Below, piece after piece: positions 55,913-64,000 of a stretch of DNA of 64,000 bases. The stretch is taken from contig NZ_LIXM01000010.1 in assembly GCF_002608565.1 (NCBI RefSeq), positions 1-64,000 on the forward strand, in the 5' to 3' direction. Both the position numbers and the translations under genes were made by a program. This DNA is from Vibrio sp. PID17_43. Lineage in GTDB: Bacteria > Pseudomonadota > Gammaproteobacteria > Enterobacterales > Vibrionaceae. How positions within the stretch are numbered: position 1 is the first letter of the stretch; every line of letters starts with the position of its first letter. Below the pieces are notes generated by a model. The model did no database searches and was not told the origin of the DNA. It saw nothing but the letters and a program-made list of their open reading frames with translations.

Positions 55913-57103
55913 ATGTTAACCCGTATTTCTAGCTTCCATAATTACCAATCGGTGCAAAATGATTTGCGTCGTCAGGAAAACAAAGTGCACCACAACCAGG
56001 CGCAACTCGCGTCGGGTAAGCAGCTTATGAAACCGAGCGATGATCCTCTAGCAACCCACTATATTCAAAGTATTGGACAACAAGAAGAGCAGCTAAAACA
56101 GTATCTTGATGCGATAGTGCTCGTACGTAACCGTTTAGAAAACCAAGAAGTTGTGATTGCGAGTGCCGAGGAATTTACCGATGAATCGAAACGTATTGCG
56201 ATGGAAATGATCAACGGCTCCTTCTCTACGGAAGATCGTGCGGCGAAAAAGCGTGAGCTAGAAGAAATTGCCGATAACTTTTTGGCCTTAACCAACACTC
56301 AAGATGAGTCGGGCAACTATGTGTTTGCTGGCACGAAACCAAAGAACCAACCATTCTTCCGTGATTATGATGGCAGTGTGTTGTACACCGGCGATGATTA
56401 CCAACGTAAGATGAAGATCGCCAACAACATTGAGTTGGGGGTTAACTATCCAGGCAATCATTTGTTCACACAGGTGCCCAATCCGTTTGGTGATTTTGAA
56501 CCTCAGTATGACTTAAAAGATGGCTCTGAACTGCTGCTTTCCCAGGCATTGACCCGCTCACGCGACGAATCTAACTACAAGATCACGTTTGTTGATATGA
56601 GTAATGGCAAGTTTGGCTACCAGTTGGAAAAAAACGGCAGTGTCGTGCAAGTGGACGATTACTCTCCGGTTGATGGCATTTTATATGAGGGTGTCAACAT
56701 TCAGCTTAAAGGGCAGGTCACTGCGGGCGACAGTCTGACTCTTGAGCCAAGAAAAACCTTTAGTATCTTTGACTCGTTTAAAAAAACCATGCAATGGTCA
56801 GAGAGTTCGGTATCAGATGCATCTGCAACGGCAAAACTGCATCAAATGACAGAAGAGTTTCGCGCTGCGTTTGTTCATATGAACAAGGTTAGAACGGATG
56901 TTGGTGCCAAGCTAAGTACGCTCGATATTCAAGAGCAAAACCACGAAGACTTTAATTTGTCTTTGGCAAAAGCAAAGAGCAACTTTGAGGACTTAGACTA
57001 CTCCAAAGCGGTGATTGAATTCAGTGAGAATTCACGAGCGTTGCAAGCGTCTCAACAGGCTTTTGGAAAAACCAAAGACTTGACGTTGTTTAACTACATC
57101 TAG
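55913..57103 (+). CDS. flgL: Hook-filament junction protein FlgL (HAP3)
   Basis: 396 aa. The second junction protein. The N-terminus has MLTRISSFHNYQSVQNDLRR and QLASGKQLMKPSDDP, and the C-terminus has the flagellin-like helix YSKAVIEFSENSRALQASQQ. An AGGAGG site precedes the ATG, 12 bases after flgK. The 430 bases after it (57104-57533) contain no gene, only the flaC control region. Confidence 0.95.
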   Translation: MLTRISSFHNYQSVQNDLRRQENKVHHNQAQLASGKQLMKPSDDPLATHYIQSIGQQEEQLKQYLDAIVLVRNRLENQEVVIASAEEFTDESKRIAMEMINGSFSTEDRAAKKRELEEIADNFLALTNTQDESGNYVFAGTKPKNQPFFRDYDGSVLYTGDDYQRKMKIANNIELGVNYPGNHLFTQVPNPFGDFEPQYDLKDGSELLLSQALTRSRDESNYKITFVDMSNGKFGYQLEKNGSVVQVDDYSPVDGILYEGVNIQLKGQVTAGDSLTLEPRKTFSIFDSFKKTMQWSESSVSDASATAKLHQMTEEFRAAFVHMNKVRTDVGAKLSTLDIQEQNHEDFNLSLAKAKSNFEDLDYSKAVIEFSENSRALQASQQAFGKTKDLTLFNYI

Positions 57104-57373
57104 CTTTGACTGCCGCATATTCAGTTACTTAACCTCAAGCCTTATGTGCAACGCCTTAAGCGCAAGAGTTACGATTGAGCGGTAGTTGATGATGTACCTG
57201 CGGCATATTTTTACCGAAGGCGGCAATGACCTAAGTGGGCAAATCATGCGGCAACGATGAAACTGTGATCCTAGGGTTGCGCATTTGTGGTGTGTGGATG
57301 TATTTAAGTCATTACCTAATGATTAAGCTATTGATTAATAAGCTTTTATATCTAGTGTGCGTTTTTTGATTAG

Positions 57374-57390
57374 TTGGCACACTAATTGTA
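57374..57390 (+). promoter_or_regulatory. Sigma-54-like promoter of flaC (imperfect)
   Basis: TTGGCACACTAATTGTA has GG (57376-57377) at the right interval from GT (57388-57389), where consensus has GC. The first half matches the flgK promoter base for base. The T in the -12 element makes this weaker or possibly inactive. No convincing sigma-28 site was seen for flaC. Confidence 0.5.
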
Positions 57391-57533
57391 TTAAAGAAAT
57401 CAGAATAGGTTTACGAGATTCTAAACCCTGCCTTTGGGCAGATTTAGTCAGTAATTTATACGGTCAGTGCTTATCCAAATGAGAGTAAAGCTGGCCGCTT
57501 CGCATGAGCTTGCGAACTCATAGGGAGAGCAGA

Positions 57534-58691
57534 ATGACAGTAACTGTAAATACTAACGTTGCAGCAATGACGGCACAGCGTTATTTGAACAAGGCGACCG
57601 GTGAATTAAACACCTCGATGGAGCGCCTGTCTTCAGGTCACAGAATTAACAGTGCAAAAGACGACGCGGCAGGTTTGCAGATCTCGAACCGTCTAACGGC
57701 ACAGTCTCGTGGTCTTGATGTGGCAATGCGTAATGCCAATGACGGTATTTCGATTGCTCAGACGGCTGAAGGTGCGATGAATGAGGCAACGTCTGTGATG
57801 CAACGTATGCGTGATCTCGCTTTACAGTCATCAAACGGCACTAACTCTTCTGCAGAGCGTCAGGCAATTAACGAAGAATCGATGGCGTTGATTGATGAGC
57901 TGAACCGTATTGCTGAAACGACCTCGTTCGGTGGCCGCCGATTGCTTAATGGTTCATTTGGTGATGCAGCATTCCAAATCGGCTCCAACTCTGGTGAGGC
58001 GATGGTGATGGCCTTGACGAGTATCCGAGCGGACGACGAGCGAATGGGCGGTTTAACATTCTTGTCTGAAAACAAGAAAAGTAAAGACTGGCAAGTTGAC
58101 CCGACGAAATCCGACTTATTGATTGCCCTTCCCGGTTTAGGCGAAGATGAAGACGGGAATGTGACTGATCTCGAAATCAGTATTAACGCTAAAGCAGGTG
58201 ATGATATTGAAGAGTTGGCAACGTACATCAATGGCCAATCAGACAATAAAATTAACGCATCGGTAAGTGAAGATGGCAAGCTGCAAATTTTTGTCGCTCA
58301 TCCAAACGTTCAAGGCGACATCTCTATTTCCGGCAGACTTGCCTCTGAGTTAGGTTTGAGTGATGAAGGCATCCAGTCACTGGTGCAAGACATCGATATG
58401 ACAAGCGTTCAAAGCTCTCAGAATGCGGTTGCAGTTTTGGACTCGGCACTGAAGTATGTGGATGCCCAACGTGCAGATTTGGGTGCGAAGCAAAACCGCC
58501 TGAGCCATAGCATTAACAACTTGGCCAACATCCAAGAGAACGTGGATGCGTCGAACAGTCGAATTAAAGATACAGACTTTGCGAAAGAAACCACGCAAAT
58601 GACCAAAGCCCAAATTTTGCAACAGGCAGGTACTTCGATTCTTGCTCAAGCAAAACAATTGCCAAACTCTGCGATGACACTATTGCAGTAG
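57534..58691 (+). CDS. flaC: Polar flagellin (FlaC type)
   Basis: A 385-aa filament subunit. The N-terminal D0/D1 domain has [39 protein letters not shown] and [17 protein letters not shown]. The C-terminal D0/D1 has [19 protein letters not shown] and ends SAMTLLQ. The variable middle is short. It starts at 57534 after a GGGAGAG site; the upstream in-frame ATG at 57504 is not flagellin-like. Naming as flaC rests on its place in the flaC-flaD-flaE order known from V. parahaemolyticus. Confidence 0.92.
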   Translation: MTVTVNTNVAAMTAQRYLNKATGELNTSMERLSSGHRINSAKDDAAGLQISNRLTAQSRGLDVAMRNANDGISIAQTAEGAMNEATSVMQRMRDLALQSSNGTNSSAERQAINEESMALIDELNRIAETTSFGGRRLLNGSFGDAAFQIGSNSGEAMVMALTSIRADDERMGGLTFLSENKKSKDWQVDPTKSDLLIALPGLGEDEDGNVTDLEISINAKAGDDIEELATYINGQSDNKINASVSEDGKLQIFVAHPNVQGDISISGRLASELGLSDEGIQSLVQDIDMTSVQSSQNAVAVLDSALKYVDAQRADLGAKQNRLSHSINNLANIQENVDASNSRIKDTDFAKETTQMTKAQILQQAGTSILAQAKQLPNSAMTLLQ

Positions 58692-58882
58692 TTTACCTAG
58701 CCCGCATGTTCGCCATTCAGACGTGGATGCAAATGCAGGTTATTGGCAAGCAACCTTACTAAAACGAAATGAGCGGCTCTCTCATCTCTCACCTGCCAAT
58801 CATTTTTCGTGTAGGGTTGCACCCGGTGTGCCGGAAATGTGTTCATTTCTCTTGATCTCCACATTGGCTCTGGCTACCAACC

Positions 58883-58925
58883 CAGCCCCAGTTCTCTCAA
58901 AGGAAAAGGGGCTTTTTCTTTTCTA
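58883..58925 (+). terminator. Terminator after flaC
   Basis: A 6-bp stem AGCCCC/GGGGCT with an 18-base loop is followed by TTTTCTTTTC. It lies about 190 bases after the flaC stop, and the intervening stretch shows no gene. Confidence 0.65.
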
Positions 58926-59201
58926 ATTCCTTCTATACCCAAGCTTCTCTTTAATAGGCGGGATTCAAGTCGCTGTCGCGGTTGCAAACCAAGCCATTTT
59001 TGTAGAACTAAGCTGTTTGACGTTACCCAGCATATAACCTTTCTTTTGTTATCTCGAACTGACGACTTTTGAAAGGATAACGGCTGTGTTGTGTTCGATT
59101 TTCGTCACTCGGCTTAAGTCGGAGAAACTTGAGCACTTTTATTTATTTTTCTTCAATTTTTCTAGCTAAGTCTCACTATTTCACTTTTTTGAAAATTTAT
59201 C

Positions 59202-59228
59202 TAAAGCTTCTGTATTTGGTGTCGTTAA
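59202..59228 (+). promoter_or_regulatory. Sigma-28 promoter of flaD
   Basis: TAAAGCTT (59202-59209), 11 bases, then GTCGTTAA (59221-59228), close to the FliA consensus TAAAGTTT-N11-GCCGATAA. It lies 82 bases before the flaD ATG. Confidence 0.75.
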
Positions 59229-59309
59229 AAAAAGTAACTTTGAGAGAACTACTTGGTTTTCCGAGACGTCGGAAACCGCACCAACGGAAAATCAATTGGA
59301 GAAATCACC

Positions 59310-60443
59310 ATGGCAGTGAATGTAAACACCAACGTATCAGCAATGACGGCTCAGCGTTACCTAAATAGCGCAAGCTCAGCACAGCAAATTTCAATGGAGC
59401 GTTTGTCTTCGGGTTTCAAAATTAACAGCGCTAAAGACGACGCTGCGGGTCTGCAAATCTCGAACCGCTTGAACGTACAAAGCCGTGGTCTTGATGTAGC
59501 GGTTCGCAATGCGAACGACGGCATCTCAATTGCTCAAACCGCTGAAGGTGCAATGAACGAGACGACGAACATTCTGCAACGCATGCGTGACCTTTCTCTA
59601 CAGTCAGCAAACGGCTCAAACTCAAAAGCTGATCGTGTGGCGATTCAAGAAGAAGTCACAGCACTCAACGATGAGCTTAACCGTATCGCTGAAACCACGT
59701 CTTTTGGTGGTAATAAACTGCTAAACGGTACTCACGGTTCAAAAGCCTTCCAAATTGGCGCAGACAACGGTGAAGCCGTGATGCTTGAGCTAAAAGACAT
59801 GCGTTCAGACAACAAAATGATGGGTGGCGTAAGCTACCAGGCTGAAAATGGCAAAGACAAAAACTGGAACGTTGCTGAAGGTAAAAACGACCTAAAAATA
59901 AGCCTAACGGATAGTTTTGGTCAAGAGCAAGAAATCAACATCAGCGCGAAAGCGGGCGATGACATCGAAGAGCTAGCAACCTACATCAACGGTCAAACAG
60001 ATCTAGTAAAAGCATCGGTAGACCAAGATGGCAAACTGCAGGTTTTTGCTGGTAACAACAAGGTAGATAGCGAAGTTTCTTTCTCTGGTGGTCTATCGGG
60101 TGAACTCGGTTTCGGTGAAGGTAAAAACGTAACCGTTGATACCATCGACGTAACGTCGGTTGGTGGTGCACAAGAATCAGTGGCTATTGTCGATGCTGCA
60201 TTAAAATATGTTGATAGCCACCGCGCAGAGCTAGGTGCCTTCCAAAACCGTTTCGACCATGCAATTAACAACCTAGACAACATCAACGAGAACGTGAATG
60301 CGTCGAAGAGCCGAATCAAAGATACTGACTTTGCGAAAGAAACGACTCAAATGACGAAGTCACAAATTCTATCGCAAGCATCAAGCTCTATCCTTGCGCA
60401 AGCGAAACAAGCGCCAAACTCAGCGTTAAGTCTGCTAGGTTAA
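59310..60443 (+). CDS. flaD: Polar flagellin (FlaD type)
   Basis: A 377-aa filament subunit. It begins [19 protein letters not shown] with [20 protein letters not shown] and ends [17 protein letters not shown]. It is the most canonical flagellin of the three here. The start at 59310 (MAVNVNTN) follows a TTGGAGAAATCACC site; the frame is open 19 codons upstream. It has its own sigma-28 promoter and a strong terminator after it. Confidence 0.93.
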   Translation: MAVNVNTNVSAMTAQRYLNSASSAQQISMERLSSGFKINSAKDDAAGLQISNRLNVQSRGLDVAVRNANDGISIAQTAEGAMNETTNILQRMRDLSLQSANGSNSKADRVAIQEEVTALNDELNRIAETTSFGGNKLLNGTHGSKAFQIGADNGEAVMLELKDMRSDNKMMGGVSYQAENGKDKNWNVAEGKNDLKISLTDSFGQEQEINISAKAGDDIEELATYINGQTDLVKASVDQDGKLQVFAGNNKVDSEVSFSGGLSGELGFGEGKNVTVDTIDVTSVGGAQESVAIVDAALKYVDSHRAELGAFQNRFDHAINNLDNINENVNASKSRIKDTDFAKETTQMTKSQILSQASSSILAQAKQAPNSALSLLG

Positions 60444-60465
60444 CCGACGTCATACGAAAGATACC

Positions 60466-60491
60466 AAAGCCAGGTTTATTCCTGGCTTTTT
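60466..60491 (+). terminator. Terminator between flaD and flaE
   Basis: A 9-bp stem AAAGCCAGG/CCTGGCTTT with a 6-base loop is followed by Ts, 22 bases after flaD and 46 before flaE. Confidence 0.85.
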
Positions 60492-60537
60492 GCTTCAAGC
60501 TAATAAGTGAATGGTGCAAGGCGTTTATTTCGATTAA

Positions 60538-61662
60538 ATGGTCTCTCTAAATACCAATATTACGGCGATGATGACGCAGCGGCATCTCAGCCATGCAGCT
60601 GAGCAAAGCATTGAGTCACAACGCAATCTGACTTCTGGCTATCGGATTAATTCGGCCAGTGACGATGCTGCTGGTTTACAGATTTCCAATACTCTGAATG
60701 TTCAAACGAGAGGGCTTGATGTTGCGTTGAGAAATGCACATGACGCTTATTCTGTCGCACAAACGGCGGAAGGTGCTTTGCATGAGAGTAGCGAGGTTTT
60801 GCAACGCTTACGCTCTCTCGGGCTTCAAGCGGCAAACGGCAGTCACGATTCAAGTGATCGGCAAAGTATTCAATACGAAGTCATCGCGCTACAAGATGAG
60901 CTTGAACGTCTTGCGATCACGACGACATTTGGCGACAAGAACTTGTTTGATGGCTCCTACGGATCGCAAAGTTTCCATATTGGGGCGAATGCTAATTCGA
61001 TTTCTCTGACTCTTAAAAACATGCGTAACCATATCCCCGAGATGGGCGGTCAACATTATATTGGGGATGCCATCGATAAGGACTGGCGAGTTACCAAAGA
61101 CAATCAAACGCTCGTATTTGAATATCAAGACAGTGCCGGCCAGAGCCAAAATGAGTCTATTATGCTTAAGTTGGGTGACCGTATAGAGCAAGTGGCGACC
61201 TATATTAATGCCCAGCAATCGGCGGTGAGTGTGTCGGTGACTGAGGACAACGAGCTGCAATTCTTTTCCTCTACATTGAACACCCCCGAAGGGCTTAAGC
61301 TGACCGGAAGTCTAGCTGATGAGCTTGATGTGAGCTCAGGCGTGCTGGTGACGATGGATGACATCAACATGTCAACCGTTGGAGGCGCACAGCTTTCTAT
61401 TGGGGTGATCGATGCGGCAATTAAGTATGTCGATTCAGACCGAAGCGAAATCGGTGGATTTCAAAATCGCGTCAGCAGTGCTATGGATAACTTAAACACG
61501 GTTAACCGCAGTGTGACTGAATCAAAAGGCCGGATACGCGATACCGATTTTGCTCGGGAGTCAACGGAGATGGTGCGTTCTCAAGTCTTACAAGATGCGA
61601 CAAGCGCGTTATTGGCACAAGCAAAGCAAAGGCCAAGGGAGGCGTTGGGGTTACTCAACTAA
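60538..61662 (+). CDS. flaE: Divergent polar flagellin (FlaE type)
   Basis: A 374-aa flagellin that keeps the fold ([57 protein letters not shown]) but differs more from the others. It has a methionine-rich start, REALGLLN at the end and different surface residues (EMGGQHYIGDAIDKDW). No good ribosome site is seen: the nearest AAGG is 16 bases from the ATG. There is only a 46-base gap after the flaD terminator, with no recognised promoter in it. Expression may be low or depend on readthrough. Confidence 0.9.
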   Translation: MVSLNTNITAMMTQRHLSHAAEQSIESQRNLTSGYRINSASDDAAGLQISNTLNVQTRGLDVALRNAHDAYSVAQTAEGALHESSEVLQRLRSLGLQAANGSHDSSDRQSIQYEVIALQDELERLAITTTFGDKNLFDGSYGSQSFHIGANANSISLTLKNMRNHIPEMGGQHYIGDAIDKDWRVTKDNQTLVFEYQDSAGQSQNESIMLKLGDRIEQVATYINAQQSAVSVSVTEDNELQFFSSTLNTPEGLKLTGSLADELDVSSGVLVTMDDINMSTVGGAQLSIGVIDAAIKYVDSDRSEIGGFQNRVSSAMDNLNTVNRSVTESKGRIRDTDFARESTEMVRSQVLQDATSALLAQAKQRPREALGLLN

Positions 61663-61677
61663 TCAATTTTAGAAAAT

Positions 61678-61707
61678 AAAAAACGCTGCCATTGGCAGCG
61701 TTTTTTC
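61678..61707. terminator. Bidirectional terminator between flaE and crr
   Basis: A perfect 13-bp palindromic arm pair AAAAAACGCTGCC/GGCAGCGTTTTTT with a 3-base loop, placed between two convergent genes. Confidence 0.92.
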
Positions 61708-61726
61708 GTGCTGAGCTAAGTAGTGA

Positions 61727-62236
61727 TTACTTAGTTACACGTAGTACTGGAGTTTCACCAACAGTTACAGAACCAGTAAGCTTGTTCAGCTCTTTGATTT
61801 CGTCCATGTTAGAGATAACAACTGGAGTAAGAGTCGATTTCGCTTTCTCTTCTAGTAGAGCTAGATCGAATTCGATTACAGTGTCGCCAGCTTTGACAGT
61901 TTGACCTTCTTCAGCGATACGCGTGAAGCCTTCGCCTTTAAGTTCAACAGTATCGATACCGAAGTGAACGAAAAGCTCAACACCGTCGTCAGACTCGATA
62001 GAGAATGCGTGGTTAGTTTCGAAGATCTTACCGATAGTACCGTTTACAGGAGCTACCATTTTGTTGCCTGCAGGCTTGATAGCAATACCATCACCAACGA
62101 TCTTTTCAGCGAAAACAACATCTGGCACATCTTCGATGTTCACGATTTCACCAGAAAGTGGCGCGATGATTTCGATTGCACCAGCGGCAGCGCTGTCATC
62201 AGATACAAGCTTCTTAAGTTTGTCAAACAGACCCAT
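61727..62236 (-). CDS. crr: PTS glucose-specific enzyme IIA
   Basis: 169 aa. A phosphocarrier between HPr and glucose-type transporters and the main signal of catabolite repression through adenylate cyclase. The catalytic His is in [17 protein letters not shown], with its partner His earlier in [13 protein letters not shown]. An AGGAG site precedes the ATG. It lies 121 bases after ptsI, as in the ptsH-ptsI-crr operon. Its output probably acts through CRP on the chb gene in this window. Confidence 0.97.
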   Translation of the reverse strand: MGLFDKLKKLVSDDSAAAGAIEIIAPLSGEIVNIEDVPDVVFAEKIVGDGIAIKPAGNKMVAPVNGTIGKIFETNHAFSIESDDGVELFVHFGIDTVELKGEGFTRIAEEGQTVKAGDTVIEFDLALLEEKAKSTLTPVVISNMDEIKELNKLTGSVTVGETPVLRVTK

Positions 62237-62297
62237 TGTGTCATGCTCCTAAGGTTTGATTTTATTCTGTCGAATTATAGTATACCAATAACGTTCA

Positions 62298-62326
62298 TTA
62301 GACGACTTTTTTCGCCGCCTAATGAC
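62298..62326 (-). other. Stem-loop in the ptsI-crr gap
   Basis: On the minus strand an 11-bp stem with two G-T pairs, CATTAGGCGGC/GTCGTCTAATG, has an A-rich 7-base loop. There is no T tract after it, so it is more likely an RNA processing or stability element, or a partial attenuator, than a terminator. A TATAAT hexamer follows at about 62273-62278 without a clear -35. Confidence 0.5.
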
Positions 62327-62357
62327 CATTAAGTATTGAATAACCTGGTACTAGCGA

Positions 62358-64000
62358 TTACTGAGTTTTTTCAGCAATGAACTTTTCTACAACGGCTTCG
62401 ATTTCTGCAGCTGTTGGTAGAGCCAATGCTTCTTCCGCCATCGCTTTTACTTCTGCGAAGTTAGCGTTACGGATCACTTTCTTCACGGTTGGGATAGAGA
62501 TGCCGCTCATAGAGAACTCATCTAGCCCCATACCAAGAAGTAGAAGTGTTGCACGCTCATCGCCTGCTAGCTCACCACACATGCCTGTCCATTTACCTTC
62601 CGCGTGAGACGCGTCGATAACTTGTTTGATAACAGTCAGTACTGCTGGTGATAGTGGGTTGTAAAGATGAGAAATCATCTCGTTACCACGGTCAACGGCT
62701 AGCGTGTACTGAGTCAGGTCGTTGGTACCGATAGAGAAGAAAGCCACTTCCTTCGCTAGGTGGTGCGCGATAGCTGCTGCAGCTGGAGTTTCAACCATTA
62801 CACCGATTTCGATGTTTTCGTCGAATGCATGGCCTTCAGCGCGTAGCTCTGCTTTGTATTCTTCGATTGCTTTCTTAAGCTCACGGATTTCTTCAACAGA
62901 GATGATCATTGGGAACATGATACGTAGCTTACCGTGTGCAGACGCACGTAGGATGCCACGTAGCTGATCACGTAGAATTTCACGACGATCTAAGCTGATA
63001 CGTACTGCACGCCAGCCTAGGAATGGGTTCATCTCTTTTGGAAGATCCATGTATGGAAGATCTTTGTCGCCGCCGATATCCATAGTACGGATGATCACAG
63101 CTTCACCGTTCATTGCTTCAGCAACTTCTTTGTAAGCTTGGTATTGCTCATCTTCCGTTGGAAGCGCATCACGGTCCATAAATAGGAACTCTGTACGGTA
63201 CAGACCAACGCCTTCACCGCCGTTACGGATGATACCGTCACAGTCTTTTACCGTACCGATGTTGCCGCACACTTCTACGCGGTGACCGTCTAGAGTCTCT
63301 GCGTGTAGGTCTTTTAGCTTCGCTAACTCTTCTTTTTCTGCAATGAATGCCGCTTTAACTGCTTTTGCATCAGCGATTTCTTGCTCAGAAGGGTTGATAA
63401 CAATCTTGTTGTTCATCGCGTCAAGGATCAGCATGTCGCCGTTCTTAACTTGTTTTGTGATGTCGTTAGTACCAACGATTGCTGGAAGCTCAAGAGAGCG
63501 AGCCATAATTGAAGTGTGAGAAGTACGACCGCCGATGTCACAAGCAAAACCAAGAACGTAGTCTAGGTTGATTTGTGCTGTTTCAGATGGCGTTAGGTCG
63601 TATGCTACTAGGATAACTTCTTCATTGATGTCACTTAGAGACACAATGTTGATGCCTAGAGCATTTTTAACGAAGCGTGAACCGATATCGCGAATATCTG
63701 TTGCACGTTCCTTTAGGTATTCGTCGTCAAGAGATTCTAGAGCACATGCTTGCTCTTCGATAACGGTGTAGATTGCGTTATCAGCAGACATTTTGTCGTT
63801 TTTGATCAGGGCTAGGATTTCCTCTTCTAGCTCTTCGTCTTCAAGAAGCATGATGTGACCTTCAAAGATCGCTTCTTTTTCTTCACCAAACGTTTCAAGC
63901 GCTTTTTGCTTGATAGTTTCTAGTTGAGCAGATGATTTGTTACGAGCGTCAAAGAAACGTGCAACTTCTGCTTCTACTTGATCATCAGAAATAGTGTTTG
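62358..64000 (-). CDS. ptsI: PTS enzyme I (5' end outside the window)
   Basis: Phosphotransferase enzyme I, which passes phosphate from PEP to HPr. About 547 of the expected ~574 residues are present; the start codon lies beyond the right edge. The frame is open to position 64000 and reads [20 protein letters not shown] before [20 protein letters not shown]. The phosphohistidine motif is [18 protein letters not shown]. The PEP-binding barrel has [41 protein letters not shown] and the C-terminal [12 protein letters not shown]. An internal ATG at 63851 is not the start. Confidence 0.97.
   Translation of the reverse strand, partial: NTISDDQVEAEVARFFDARNKSSAQLETIKQKALETFGEEKEAIFEGHIMLLEDEELEEEILALIKNDKMSADNAIYTVIEEQACALESLDDEYLKERATDIRDIGSRFVKNALGINIVSLSDINEEVILVAYDLTPSETAQINLDYVLGFACDIGGRTSHTSIMARSLELPAIVGTNDITKQVKNGDMLILDAMNNKIVINPSEQEIADAKAVKAAFIAEKEELAKLKDLHAETLDGHRVEVCGNIGTVKDCDGIIRNGGEGVGLYRTEFLFMDRDALPTEDEQYQAYKEVAEAMNGEAVIIRTMDIGGDKDLPYMDLPKEMNPFLGWRAVRISLDRREILRDQLRGILRASAHGKLRIMFPMIISVEEIRELKKAIEEYKAELRAEGHAFDENIEIGVMVETPAAAAIAHHLAKEVAFFSIGTNDLTQYTLAVDRGNEMISHLYNPLSPAVLTVIKQVIDASHAEGKWTGMCGELAGDERATLLLLGMGLDEFSMSGISIPTVKKVIRNANFAEVKAMAEEALALPTAAEIEAVVEKFIAEKTQ

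Noticed and set aside
58932-58943. CTATACCCAAG match to the left end of the ERIC-like element
   Set aside because: Only 11 bases match and no inverted partner end is found nearby.

Overview
The window is a chromosomal segment of a marine gammaproteobacterium. The gene order and proteins point to Vibrio, most likely the Harveyi clade (V. parahaemolyticus, alginolyticus, campbellii and relatives). Supporting signs are the H/T-ring flagellar genes flgO, flgP and flgT, the flaC-flaD-flaE polar flagellin locus after flgKL, a chitobiase close to the one I remember from V. harveyi, a NutA-type lipoprotein 5'-nucleotidase, and a giant Leu/Gln/Met tRNA cluster. I could not run a search, so the species is not fixed. 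Most of the window is core genome.

Layout. 1-7.2 kb: lnt-corC-ybeY-ybeZ-miaB on the minus strand, with ubiF divergent. 7.3-9.75 kb: twenty tRNA genes on the minus strand (10 Leu-UAG, 6 Gln-UUG, 4 Met-CAU) behind one strong promoter with a GC-rich discriminator. 10-14.4 kb: ychF, pth, prs, ispE, lolB (minus). 14.5-22.4 kb: hemA-prfA-prmC-sirB2-sirB1-kdsA, then nutA and ybaK (plus). 22.5-24.6 kb: rluF, smrA and a 46-residue membrane protein (minus). 24.8-25.2 kb: tRNA-Pro followed by 120-bp tandem repeats that each carry the tRNA 3' end. 25.2-30.3 kb: a TraB/GumN-family protein, chitobiase and a KdgM-like porin. 30.5-34.1 kb: a broken ORF, a DUF411 protein and copA behind a CueR-type promoter. 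34.4 kb: gltX.

36-39.8 kb is the decayed, variable part. It holds an OmpA C-terminal relic, an orphan protein that may be AP2-like, an ERIC-like element, a chimeric gene that joins the start of a GadC-like antiporter to a glutaminase lacking its catalytic lysine, the Kch potassium channel and tRNA-Arg. This looks like a collapsed glutamate-dependent acid-resistance locus.

39.8-61.7 kb is the polar flagellum region: flgT / flgO-flgP, flgA-flgM-flgN (minus), cheV-cheR, flgBCDE, flgFGHIJ, flgKL, flaC, flaD, flaE. Sigma-54 type promoters (GG-N10-GC) precede flgT, flgB, flgF, flgK and, more weakly, flaC. Sigma-28 type promoters precede flgM and flaD. This fits a hierarchical class 3/class 4 cascade. 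61.7-64 kb: crr and the 3' part of ptsI (minus), cut by the window edge.

I found no integrase, phage, transposase, CRISPR array or defence system. The most unusual items are the GadC-glutaminase chimera, the tRNA-Pro 3'-end tandem repeats, the sequence element shared upstream of the chitobiase and porin genes, and a leader before the porin gene that can form two competing hairpins.
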